The notes beneath the pieces were generated by a model. It did not search any database and had not been told where the DNA came from. It worked only from the letters and a program-made list of their open reading frames with translations. From Centroberyx gerrardi (taxonomy: Eukaryota; Chordata; Actinopteri; Beryciformes; Berycidae): a DNA stretch of 64,000 bases. Location: assembly GCF_048128805.1 (NCBI RefSeq), contig NC_136008.1, positions 16,409,572 to 16,473,571 of the forward strand, read 5' to 3'. Positions 19,562-31,299 of the stretch are shown piece after piece. The translations under genes were made by a program, and so were the position numbers. Positions within the stretch are counted from its first letter, which is position 1. Each line of letters starts with the position of its first letter.

Positions 19562-20403
19562 TTAAGTCTTGCAGTTTGCCCTGACATTCATATACACCTT
19601 ATCAGCTGTGAAGAGATGAGAAGAGAGACAGGAAGAGAGAAAGAATTACTATTTGAAAATATAAAGTTACCAAATACACCAAGAACATGTTGAGGGGCTA
19701 AAATGAATACAGTGATGTTATAAATGATTCCCATTTCCCTCTAGACCTAACACACCCTTAGCAGGGACACAGAGGCCAACAGGTTAAAAATATCCTTGGG
19801 GATATGAAAGGCCAAAAGCTCACAAAAGATTTAAACACTATATGACAACATGGTTGCTTTTGTGAAAGCACTTCATGGCCCTGTTTCCTTACCGTTTTCT
19901 CTCCTCTGACGCCGAGAGCTGGCGCACTGGTAGGTGACCACGACAATGATAAGAGTCAACACCACGTCTGCAGAGATGATGCCGGCCATTGTGCCAGGCT
20001 CGATCCTGTAGCAAGACACGCAGTCTGGCAGAGGGACAGTGAATGCACAGACAGCAGAGATGAGTGGGATGGAAGAAAAGAGGTCTGAACTGAGAGAGGA
20101 CTGGAAATAATTACTCATCATGTCCTTATCTCGCTATCGTCTGTATGTGTTTTGCTTATTGTACTATTTAAAACTTAAACTACTAAATTACTATGGAAAA
20201 ACTTCATTTTTAGGGTTACATCCACAGTTTGTTGTACATACCTGCATCTGCCATAGCCAAGTCTTAGGCAGAGAAAGAGAAGAAAAATAAAACATAAATT
20301 TCAGTGAATTCACTGCAGAGGTGTTGCTGCATGAAGTTAAGTTTCCGTCTGCTGCAACATATCTGTGGTTTCATTTTCCTGTGTAAGACCACCTTAGTGT
20401 GTT

Positions 20404-20457
<54 letters not shown>

Positions 20458-20557
20458 ACAGAGAGAGAGAAAGAGAGAGAGAGAGCCATGGCACCATGAA
20501 AGTTTACTTACTGTAGAGAGAAAGCAGGAGAACCATAAACACTTTTTTGTCTTCCAT
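19562..20557 (-). CDS. hcst: Hematopoietic cell signal transducer (DAP10)
   Basis: Small transmembrane adaptor; in mammals it couples NKG2D-type receptors to PI3K and Grb2. Exons on the minus strand: 20557-20512, 20262-20242, 20024-19893 and 19605-19562; 243 nt, 80 aa (human 93). Signal peptide MEDKKVFMVLLLSLYNLAMA, then DCVSCYRIEPG with dimer-forming cysteines. The transmembrane segment has the acidic residue (GIISADVVLTLIIVVV), followed by a basic stop-transfer (SSRRQRR). The tail is DKVYMNVRANCKT: mammalian DAP10 has YINM, so the Met that makes a YxxM PI3K site is Val here, while Asn at +2 (Grb2 type) is kept. The start exon begins at 20586 after a CTTTCAG acceptor; a donor at 21043 suggests a noncoding first exon just above 21044. 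A minus-strand AATAAA lies at 19427-19422. Confidence 0.9.
20408..20485 (+). repeat. GT and GA microsatellite in hcst intron 1
   Basis: (GT)n from about 20408 to 20455, then GA-rich sequence to 20485, ending near the splice donor of hcst exon 1 (20511). Confidence 0.9.
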
Positions 20558-22171
20558 GGTCGGCTGACAGCTCAATCATGTGCTTCCTGAAAGTGAAAGG
20601 GATTAAATTTAATTTCATTTGATTTCAAAGCCAAACTAACTTAAACCGTTCGAGACAGCGGACCCAACTGTGTAAGACTTTGACCTATTTTGTCCCCGCA
20701 CCTACAGTGCCATGAAGTACGCCTGTATCAGAATGAGTCATATGTTGGTGTGTGGGCATTAAAATGAAAAAATAAAATGTAAAAATCACAAAAATCCTTA
20801 TCTTAAACTTTGAAAAGATTCTCCAAAATGAAAATCATTAAAATGCCATATATAAGTCAAGAAGAAAATGAAGTTCAGTCAATTACATTTCATGTGTAAT
20901 GTGCTGTCTTTACAATTGTATAAACTAACTGAAAAGCTAGACATACAACCATTTGGATGTGACTTCACAGATGCAACAGACATTAGATGGTTAAAAGGCT
21001 AGGATGAGGAAGAGAAAATCAGTGCCAGTTAAGATCCTCGTACCTGCTCTGCTGCGGCTCCGTCTGTCCTCTGGGATCCGATAGATGAGTGTGACTGTGG
21101 CTTACCATTAGTTTTCACTTTTGAGTGCTGACGTCAATTTTGTCTTCCTTCCCCTGCCCAGAAAGTAACTGAAACACTGCCTGTTTGTAGGCATTTCATC
21201 ACAAAAATATCCCAACACTGTCTCATTTGAGGAGTAGTAGGGTTAAGAATTAAATGACTCTGTACTGACTTTCACTACCTGCCACATTCTACCAGATTCA
21301 GCATTCACACTATCGCTGAAAACCAACAGTAATGCAGAAGTGTTTAGGTTGTTGAGTGTCACTCATGTGCCCATGAATGATTCCCTCTAGTCACTGCTGC
21401 CTCTTAGTGGCCAGGCAATATAAACCTGCATTTTGTTTGGTAAACTGCATTCAGGATGATGGAAGCAAGTTTTCATGGCTTTTTTTTTTTTTTTTTTTAG
21501 TTTTTTTTTAGCAAAACCTCGCACAACAATGCACAAGCATCAGATTTAAACATTTCTGCTCCATCCTCCATGCCCAGAAGAGCCAACTCTCCTTGCTTGT
21601 CAAGTTAACCTGCCACTTCTGAAAATCCTCAAGGGTGCAACTGTGTTTTTATGATTTGTCAGGCAATGGTCAAACTGTCTTTGAGACATTATCCGTGATT
21701 CATCCTCAGCATCATTAGACGGTGGCCCTTGCAGTGATTATATCAATTCTTCCAATGAACAGTAGAGGGGGCTATGGCGCGTTAAAGCAAATAGCATTAC
21801 AGCATAATGCCTATGAAATTTGAAACATTGTAGTAGTGTACAAGTTTCACGACCTCCAGTTCCTCCTCATATTTCTGCTTCTTACTCTTCAGGCTAATCT
21901 TGGTCATCCATCTTCTTTCATACTTTCAAATATAAACTCCATTTCAACTTCAGACGGCACAATGTTTTAGGAGCATGTGTGATATAATTTCTCTCTTCAG
22001 TAGGCTTCTCTGTTTAAACTCATATTTGGGTGGATACTTAATGTCATGGTCAGTTGTGATATTGTTTATACATTTTTAATATATAAGGCCAGGTTTCCGG
22101 AGGCTTTAACCCTTTAAGGTGTTTTAGTAGCCTAATACTGGAACTGAAACTATAATTATTGAGTTATAGAG

Positions 22172-22222
<51 letters not shown>

Positions 22223-22224
22223 TC
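22172..22224 (+). repeat. CTTT microsatellite
   Basis: About 13 uninterrupted CTTT units upstream of nfkbid. Confidence 0.95.
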
Positions 22225-22424
22225 CTCACCACCACTCAAAGTGTTTTGTTTTTTTCCCAACTTATTTTTTCTCAAATCATAGCCTATTGTAATACCAGTC
22301 TAATCTTCACTATAGTATCCTAGGCTATATGAAGTAGGCGATATAAAACTATATAACTATATATAACTACTGTAGTATGTATGGTAGGGCCCTCTGTAAA
22401 TTACGAGAACAATCAAGTTATCAC

Positions 22425-22459
22425 TTCTATTCTATTCTATTCTATTCTATTCTATTCTA
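22425..22459 (+). repeat. TCTAT pentanucleotide repeat
   Basis: Seven TCTAT-type units immediately upstream of the presumed nfkbid first exon. Confidence 0.9.
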
Positions 22460-22761
22460 CTGGCTTGACATTATCCCGCAGCAGCAGAGTCAATAAAACA
22501 GCGGAGGCGTGGTTTACAAGAAGTGCAGAGAGCGGGTAGCGTCAGGGGCGGCGACGGGGAACAACGTGCTCCGTGTATACAAGCTGCAGCCGTGACACAA
22601 CAAGCCAGTTGAACATCACCGCGGGGAACACCGAGCACCGCGGGGAACACCGGAGATCCATCCTGCACTGTAAATTACACTGTACAGTCAATCCCGTTTT
22701 GAACAGACTGGTGATCACGCGGACAACCTGTTGAGGGTTTCAAAGCAAAACCGTTTCTGAT

Positions 22762-25700
22762 ATGCCCTGGGAGAAATGTGAGTATGGCTATGGTGCTGAT
22801 TTACTATGTGTAATAGGATCGTAGTTTTAGATTTCCTTGTTAACGGTATAGAGAGTAGCCGAATATTCCTCCATGGTGTGATTATGATATGATGACAAAC
22901 TGATTGATGAGGCTACTGCATTTCTGGACATCATATTATGACACATTATTAGCTACATCATTCATCTTGTTCTCAATCAATGGGTGCTAAGGTCTAGTAT
23001 ATATATATATTTAAAGGGCCATTACGTACTATTATGTACTTTATTAGCCTAATACTGGTCCCAAACCCCTAAACATTACAGTTTGATTTTGTTTGAAACT
23101 GGTTGAGAGTTAATGGGTTCGATAAGGACTTTGGATCCTGAAGCTGAATGAAACCTAATTGGTAAAAAAAAAAAGAAAAACAAAAGAAAGTGAGGATTGG
23201 AGTACGGTTACTGTTGAGAAAAGCTATTGTAGGCTATTGTCTTATATTCGTGTCTACTTTTTTATTTTAAAGATTTCAAAGCATCACTCAAAACAACATG
23301 AAGATCCGTCACTAAACTTAAGCACTTTAAGGGTAATATGAGTTATTTGGGTGTAGCCCATGTTCATGTGATGTCTCTGGGGGTTTAATGACGCTGTGCC
23401 TCGGGTGAATCCAGGAGTCCGGACGGCTCTTGGGGAAACCCTGATGCCCCCCCGCCCAGCTCGCTGTTTTCAGTTCCCGTTTTGATACGACAAGAAACAA
23501 GCAGTACGTAACGTACGGAAACCCTGACGTTTAACAACAGCCTACTAGCTGTATCGTGGGGGATATTACACACCAGACACGACTTTGTATGTTCAGTCAA
23601 CTTTGTATGTTCAGTCAGACGGAATGCCCACTGTTTTGACACGGGCCTAAAAACTATCACTTATAATTTCGTCGTGTTTCTGCTGAACGAGGCCGCGTCA
23701 CTCAAATTGAGGAAATTGGCCCCGCGCTGCTTTTGACTCTCAGCGCGGAGCCAAAAGGCGAGGAGAAAGGTCTTCGGAATCCCCACCTCCCACGCACGTG
23801 AGTCAGTGTCCAGGGGTTTCCACAACCCCTATTTGAATATAGCACATTAGAAAGAGTGGCCCAAAGCAGTGTGGGAGCATCATTTATTCGTGGGCTAGGC
23901 TGCCCTCGTAATCAGTGATGGTTTAGACAAGCAGTTTTTCCTTATCTCTACTTTCTCTCAACGGATGTGTCAGACCAGAAGCCAGAGGACTGAGTGATCT
24001 AGATATAGGCTTGATGCCAATCATCAAACTGCAATTTACTCAGCTATTGTTTGGTATAGAATTGGCTCCTAATATAGATAGGCCTAATATAGTAGGGCTA
24101 GTTACATAACATTACATCATCGACCAACATATCAAATGCCAAATGTGAAATTCTATTGTAAAGATCAAATGAGTCAAATTCAGGGTTGAGTAACCTACAG
24201 TATAGTAACACCTTGCGAATTTGAAAGTGAAACTATGTAGTCACTGAGTGATGTCAACATTCTGATAAAGTGACCTTTATGTTGTGGTGGGTCAATCAGC
24301 AGCACAAGGGCTTATTGTTAAGGGCAGGTTTCCATCCCAAGGTAACACCATTATAGTAGAGAGAAGACATGACTAACCGACAGAAATCTAACCTTCACCC
24401 CTAATCGGTGGACTCATTTTTCTCTCCCCTTATGCATCAGTGGGTACATTTGCATGAGTATATTTTTGTGGAGGAGCACCTGCTTTTGATTTGCTCCAGT
24501 GGATAGAGCTATCTGGTGCAGCTTACCATAGCTTGGAAGGTATTCCCTCTGTCAGTATTCAAAAGTCTCACGCTATAAACTGAGAAATGACAGAGGGAGA
24601 TGTCACTCTCTGTCTTCTTCTGCTTTGTCTCTGTGTGGGTTTGGTAGAGAGCACAAGGCAGTTGCACATGTGTTGAGGTGACGCGCCTGTGACACACACA
24701 CCAAAGGCAGGAAGATGTGGTTTGTGTTGAGCGTAACGGAGCGAGACAGGAAGATGTCATAGAAAATAAGTAGTGGCAATCCCATGCAAAGGTTTCTGGT
24801 GAATCTCTCTGGTTAACATGGCCACACAATCTCAGACTGTTCCTAATGGAGGAGGTTCCTCAGAGTGTTATCTTTGTGTACTGGTTCCACATACAGGGTG
24901 GAAATATCACTTTATCTTTCACGTGTGGGGTGAAGTCTTTGAGGAAACAACCTGTCTGGTCACATCATGTCAACTGGAAACATCAGAGAATTCTGTTTTG
25001 TAATATTTTTTTCCTATTTTCTTGTTTCCTGTACCTGCTTAATGGAAATGCTATTTTTGTGAAACAGTAGGGGAAAACATACTCATTATATCATAGACTT
25101 GATACTGATGTATGTCCCAAGCAGAGCAGAAAAATGCAATCATGGTGAAACTGAGGAGGCATCATCATCACCCAAGTGATAACAATTGTAGCAATTTTAT
25201 CATCTTACTCCTATGATATAGGCCTATGTCATGACTTAAAATGGATAATCCAAGTCTATAACAGAATTTATATTTGTTACTTCTATGGTCTTGAACAGCT
25301 CAGTCTACATTTGTGACTGACTTAAACTAGTCTCTGCTAAACCTAAAAACAATAAAGCCAAGCCTCTCTTGAGACTTGAATACTGGAGCTGCTCCACTGA
25401 CAGTGAATAAGAGACTATTATCTATTATCCAGATTTCTGTGGTGATCTGGGCATATTTTGTAGCTCATAATTACAAGAAAAAAGAACTCACTTGGAAGTG
25501 AAAGCTCAAAGTCTGTCTCCATGTCACTGGAGGGTTTTGTCTTTAAATAACACAGATTATTTGGTTTAGTGATTGATCACGTTCTGACAGGAATAACGTG
25601 AATAGTTTTTAATATGAGGGAATTAAATATTTCAAGTTCAACCTTCATCCATTTCAGACCTCCATCACATGTAGTGACCAAAACGTATCTCTACAAATCA

Positions 25701-27307
25701 TGTTGGAGTCATTCTGGCTTAATGTTGCTTCCACAGCGCAAAAGGAGAAGCCGTGTTACACTCTGCCCACAGTGAAGAAACTCTTGGAGCAGAAGAGAAA
25801 GCGCGAGACGTCCAGAACAAGTCCTGTCCCTCCCACCACTGTTCCAGTAAGGCACCACACACAGAGGGGGGCTCAGCATCACCACAGAGATTTATATGGG
25901 CATGTTTGCTTATGATTAATCCATTTTTTTTTCTCCTAGCAGGTGTCAACACCAGAACCATCTATCTGTACAGGTAAGAGCTGGATAAAACACTTTCATG
26001 ATCTCACAAATCTTGATCATAATGTTGAACAGAGTATGATGTAAAAATGTAATAATGGTCATAGATCAAGTCACTGATGATGAATACCAGTCGCTCCTGT
26101 CCGTTCCAGGTGCATCGAGCAGCTACTCGGACATGGCAGTAGGCTATGAGCAATGGCCGCCGGCAACGGAGTCTACTCTCAATTACTACCCCTCTTCCCA
26201 AGACGGCAGCTATGCTGCAAACTACAGCCTCCCAGTGGGGCCTGTGTACAGCACACAGCAGCAGATGCAGGGATTTGGAGATACAATGTCTCAGGCATAT
26301 GTAAGAGATACTTCTTATTTGTAAAGACTATAGGCTGCAGCAATCAGACACCACACTCTACCATTTTAAAGATGCGCTCAGCTTTTCGAGTAACTTTACT
26401 GTATTTTTCAACACTGGCTCAAATTCAGCAGGCTACAGCAAAAAGTGGGCCATCACAAACTGTGTATCATTACAGACAAAATCTTTTGTTTGATTGGCTA
26501 CAAGCAGGTTTAAAATTGTGAGCGTGTGTCAGTCAATTGAATCCATCTAACACTTGCAACTTACTGGCCATATAATCTAAAGCTGAAATTTGCTCAGCCC
26601 AAATTTTCTTTTTTTTGTGTTTGGATTTCGCTCAGAAAATGTCATAGAAATGTATCTAAAATGTCTGGTAACATGCTAGTCTACTTCAGGTTGTGTAGAT
26701 TTTGATTTGGCCCCTAATAGTGAATCAGATTGTTGTTTGAGAAGATTGCCTAATACAGAGGCAAGAATAGACGAGGGAGGGAAGAATGAAAAAGGACTGG
26801 AGACCATTAGTGAAAAGTAGCCAAACTAATCCTATGTTTTCATCTTTAGCATGGTGGGAACATTTTAAGCACATTAACTTTGAATTCTTTTTTACATATT
26901 TAGTTGTTTTGGTTATCTGGTGATGTAGCTTTTCAAAAGTGCATGTGCATGCATTATATGATAAAATAATCTACAGCTGCAGAAGTTCCCTACTAGATCT
27001 ATAAGTGTATAATCATATATTGATATTTATCTTGACTCCTCTGTTTGTCAGAAAGCTTGAAGTTTTGTCCTGCTTTCTTTTGAGCAGGACTGCCCTGTGA
27101 CAGTGTCAAGTCCTGGTCTGACTTCATCCTGGTCATTTATGGGCCCCAGTCAGAACGCACAGCTAAGTTTTGGTTCTCAGCTGGACGCCACCAAGCTGGA
27201 GGAGGCCAGGATGTTGCTCAGAGGGATGGACTACAGCAGAACCACCGGTCAGGACGAGGATGGAGACACGTGAGTGCTTGTTATGTGTGTGTGTGTTGTG
27301 TGTTTAG

Positions 27308-27342
<35 letters not shown>

Positions 27343-27543
27343 TGTGAGCACCAACAAAAAGAGCATGTACAAAAATTGCCATGGGCATATATGGACATAA
27401 ATTACTTACTTAACCTCTCATTTCTTCTTTCAAATTGTGGATGCCAGATTACAAAGATGTTTCTCACGTTTTGCTCACTACCAAAAGTCCATACTGCAAG
27501 AGAGACTAGTAAATGAATAAATATGCATTGCATATATGTACTG

Positions 27544-27595
<52 letters not shown>

Positions 27596-27927
27596 ACAAA
27601 CACACACACACTATTTAGTTCAGTATTTAGTCATCTTAGCACACAAATATTATGCTGTTTATGCAGCATAATATTTTGTGTAAATAGTAGGCAAAACAAT
27701 ATACTTCATCTTGCTGGATTCATTTAATCACCATTTAAACACCAATGCTGGCATTAGTGAGTGTGTGTGTGGGTATGACTTAAGTCACTTTCAGGGACAC
27801 ACACCAGACTTAAGACCAGTTGATTGGGGACGGCTTGTGCAATTGGGGACAAAAGCCGTGTCCCCAATTGGTAAAAAGCTGATTTTTGGGTCAGTGGTTA
27901 AGGTTAGGGTTAGGTTAAGGTTAGGGT

Positions 27928-27993
<66 letters not shown>

Positions 27994-30305
27994 ACTTATT
28001 TAAAAGATTTTTGGTAGTGAGCTAAACGTGAGAGCCATGTGTGCAATCTGGCAATCCTAGTAAGATTTCAAAGAAAAAGTGAGAGGATGAGTCAGCCAGT
28101 TATATCTGTATGAAACTCAGATGACAAACTATGATAACATGGAAAGATAACTTTCACTAAGAAGGGAATATTGTTAAATTGGTCATGGGGATTTACACTA
28201 TTTTCAACCCTAAGAATCATCTAAAACCAATTTGTCATGTGTTCTTGTTTTGTCAGCATCCTGCACATCTACACTGCCAAGGGGCTCAGGGAGTGTGCCT
28301 TCGCTGCTGCAGAGAGGCTGAGCGATTTAGGGAGGCTCGATGCCAAAGAACACAAGGGCAAGGTACAGACACAAAGACTCAAGTGCTTGAATTGCTCTTT
28401 TGCTTTCTATGGCACAAGTATTTTGTGACAAATACAAACAGAAGACTATCATTTCTTTCTAAATAAAGTTGTGTAATCAATGTGCTTGTGCACCAGACTG
28501 CTTTGCTGGTGGCGGTGACAGCAAACCAGCCAGAGATCGTCCAGGATCTACTGTCATTTGGAACAGACATCAATGCTTGTGATGTCAAAGGTCAAACTGC
28601 CCTTCATCTGGCCGCAAACTATGGCTTCCCTGGGGTTCTGCAGGTAAAGCGCCATTCAGGTTGAATTCATGTTTTTCACAGCGGGTCAAAAAGAGATGGT
28701 AGCACTGATGAGACCCAAACTGTAAATTTGTCTTTGTAGGTTATTCTATCTAACGGACCTGCAGTGAACCTGGAAGCCCGCAATTTTGAAGGTAAATTGA
28801 TGTCATACCAATTGTAATTACTGTGGGAATAATGTCTTAACCATATAGAGAAATGGTGTTAGAATGTTTTTAAAGTATGATTTGGACATTATTTTGTGTA
28901 AAGCCTTGCAATACTTAACATCAATACAAGCATTATTACATTATTATTAATTAACATGTGGCATGGTGTCTGCTCCTTCCTTACCACAGGCATGACTCCT
29001 CTGCACTGTGCAGCCATTTCCCACAGTGCCACCATGAAGGCTCTGTCTGCCAGTGGGCAGGGAGATGTTAGCCTTCAGGCCAAGGCTGCGGAGAAGCTGT
29101 CCTGTCTGCAGATGCTGCTCAGTGCAGGGGCGTCCCTGCTCAGCCAGGTACAGTACAGCTCTCCCACTGCTGAATGTCTGCTGCGTTGACAGGAGCGGTT
29201 TTAGGATGAGGGGTAGGTCTGGATCCACTGGTGTGTCAAAGGTAGTTCAGAGGGGGATTGCTGTTACTATGTGCTAGTTCTTGTAAGTACATTTAATTGG
29301 TAAAGAGAGAAAAGTGTCATTGTTGTTGTACAAACTGGTGGCAGATTAGCCTTCACAAGGGTGAGGCAAGAGGCCAACTAGCAACTGGTAGGTCATTGGT
29401 TCAACCAACATGATGGAAGCCCCTGAGCAAGGCATCGAAATCTAATCTGTTAACCCTCACCTTTCATCAAATAGATAAATAAATAGATATGGGAAGCTTT
29501 GTGTGTGCGTGTGTGTTTGCAAATGGAAAATTAGCTATCTTTGTCTTCTAAAGACAGTTTGGGAATGAAAATGAATCATTTTGTCAGTGGTGCTGTCAGT
29601 TAGTGAGCCATTTTCCTGCTACTCTCTCTTCTTGTTTCCCTTTGACTCCTATTTGTCTCCCTCTGGGTTATTGTGGTTTCGTAGTGTTTTCATTAACATG
29701 GGCTCCAATTCCAGGAAATCAAAAGTAACAAGACTGTCCTGCACCTGGCTGTCAAGGAGGGGAACATTGATCTGGTTCGTGATCTGCTGAGGATTCCTCT
29801 GCCGAACATGAAGGATTTTGTCAACATGAAGGTGAGTCCCACGAGGGCATGAAAGTCAAAACTGGATTTTACTGTATGTTCATGTCCGTGTTTTTGTGTA
29901 TTTGTGGATGCAAATAGAGTGCATCATGTTTTCTCGTCTCCCATACAGGCTCACGGTCACACAGCCTTACACATGGCAGCTGGTCTCCATGGTAGCTTCC
30001 ACCAGGAAGACATCCTACGGCTGCTGCTGAGCAGAGGGGCCGACCCCAGTATCCGCAACCTGGAGAACGACCAGCCCGCCCACCTCCTGCAGAGCGGCCA
30101 CCGTGGAGATCAGGTGAGCTGCCAGTCATTCTAACAGCCAATCATGTCAGGTCAGCAGGGTCTAGTTTAACTTGCAGGATCCTTCAGGAGCTATTTGTTC
30201 ACAATCTCTTGCTTGTCATCTTTTCATCTCTAGCTCAAGCTCATCCTGAAGAAACGAAGTGCTTCGACTCGTCGACGCGTGGTGTCCTTACAGGACCAAG
30301 AGTGA
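22762..30305 (+). CDS. nfkbid: NF-kappa-B inhibitor delta (IkappaBNS)
   Basis: Atypical nuclear IkappaB that binds NF-kB p50 through ankyrin repeats and adjusts transcription of inflammatory and lymphocyte genes. Exons: 22762-22777, 25737-25846, 25943-25973, 26110-26300, 27088-27269, 28257-28362, 28497-28643, 28740-28791, 28990-29147, 29715-29831, 29949-30113 and 30234-30305; 1347 nt, 448 aa. The N-terminus has a basic stretch, LLEQKRKRE, then a Tyr/Ser/Gln-rich region. From about residue 175 to the end come ankyrin repeats, for example DTILHIYTAKGLRECA, KTALLVAVTANQPEIVQDLL, QTALHLAANYGFPGVLQ, MTPLHCAA, KTVLHLAVKEGNIDLV and HTALHMAAGLH. The protein ends in a basic tail, KKRSASTRRRVVSLQDQE. 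AATAAA is at 31275-31280, so the 3'UTR is about 1 kb. Absence of an N-terminal DSGxxS degron fits a nuclear IkappaB. Neighbouring hcst and tyrobp match mammalian synteny. Confidence 0.93.
23776..23821 (+). promoter_or_regulatory. nfkbid: kappaB / E-box / AP-1 / kappaB cluster in nfkbid intron 1
   Basis: Four known motifs lie within 46 bases: GGAATCCCC at 23776-23784 (reverse GGGGATTCC, matching GGGRNTTCC), CACGTG at 23795-23800, TGAGTCA at 23799-23805 (perfect AP-1, overlapping the E-box), and GGGGTTTCC at 23813-23821 (second GGGRNTTCC match). The cluster is about 1 kb downstream of the start-codon exon, in GC-richer sequence. It could be an NF-kB-responsive enhancer or an alternative promoter. 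Confidence 0.55.
27310..27340 (+). repeat. GT microsatellite in nfkbid intron 5
   Basis: Uninterrupted GT repeat shortly after the exon 5 donor. Confidence 0.9.
27546..27611 (+). repeat. AC microsatellite in nfkbid intron 5
   Basis: Long AC repeat with one small interruption; an opposite-phase GT repeat lies about 200 bases upstream in the same intron. Confidence 0.95.
27780..27992 (+). repeat. Interspersed repeat with telomere-like TTAGG core and GT tail
   Basis: The segment carries short inverted phrases (ATTGGGGAC and GTCCCCAAT), then GGTTAAGGTTAGGGTTAGG near 27898-27916, then a GT tract of about 60 bases (27930-27990). This arrangement recurs in fish genomes. The TTAGGG-like part is too short and irregular to be a true interstitial telomere. 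Confidence 0.5.
29335..29470 (+). repeat. tRNA-derived SINE fragment in nfkbid intron 9
   Basis: The fragment contains GTAGGTCATTGGTTCAACC, which looks like a tRNA box B (GGTTCAANCC). It is followed by GCCCCTGAGCAAGGCA, a phrase common in fish SINE bodies. The left promoter half is decayed and no clear tail is seen. Confidence 0.55.
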
Positions 30306-31299
30306 TTTCAATCACTCGTAGTCCCATGTGTTCCACTGCCTCTGGGAGGAAATGAGTCTAAATGCTGTCTATTGTTCCTCTGATGAGGAGGGGATTGAGG
30401 TTTTAGGGAGTCTCTGGCCTGTATATTGTCACAGCATTTTGTTTTTAACACCTAGTTTGACAATTCATATTGAAATGATGCTTTAGTCCTTAAAGCCTGG
30501 ATTATCTGTAATTAAGTGCTGGCAAAATAGGACTTTATTTTACTGTCCTACTTGCAGGTTATCAAGTGTCCATCTGCAATTGAAGAGTTTCATTCCAAAA
30601 TTAGATATTCGCCATCAACCCTTGCTCACAAAACAGTCATGTTTTTGAAGATAGATTTGCATGCGTTTCTGCAATGTTGACTGATGACCAAGAAGCACAT
30701 TTTTTGCCAAAAATGAAACTCTTCAATTTAATAGGAATTAGGGTCACAAGTTACCTTGTCAGATTTGCACGAGTGGACTAACCACAATGGAAAAAATTTA
30801 AAGGTTTATGTGTTGTGGAAGGTGTTGTAATATTAATTTTCCTAGTAGGTCACACTCCCAGTCTCAAGTTGATTTCTATGAAATCATTAACATGACTTCA
30901 GGGACAGTCTCTCTGACACCCCTCTCAATCCCTTGTCAAAACTCCCCATCATGAGAAGTAATCATATTGGTTCATTGAATGATGGTCACGATTTCAATCA
31001 ACATGTGTGCTTATATTAAGAATGCATGTCTCTAAACTCTTATATTCTATCATATAACTTAACTTTTCTTTCTGTATGCATCATACTTGTGTATGTAACA
31101 GACAATAGAATGCTATTATCCTCTATGGACCATTTACTTTGTGGAAAGAGAAACTTCATTTTACTATGTAAACCTATTATGTATTTGGAACCATTGTTGT
31201 ATGACAAAGAATGTGTTTTCTTATCAGAGAGAAATTACTTGTGACAAATTGTCTGACTAATCACATGAGTCATGAATAAAAGTACCACAGTGTGAATTC

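Larger units (their letters stand above)
21130..22480. other. Intergenic between divergent hcst and nfkbid
   Basis: The two genes are head to head here, so this stretch probably contains both promoters. It holds a poly-T run (21480-21500), a CTTT microsatellite (22172-22224) and a TCTAT repeat (22425-22459). I see no coding region. Confidence 0.6.

Noticed and set aside
27895-27930. Interstitial telomere array
   Set aside because: Only a few irregular TTAGG/TTAAGG units embedded in a dispersed repeat and followed by GT repeats.
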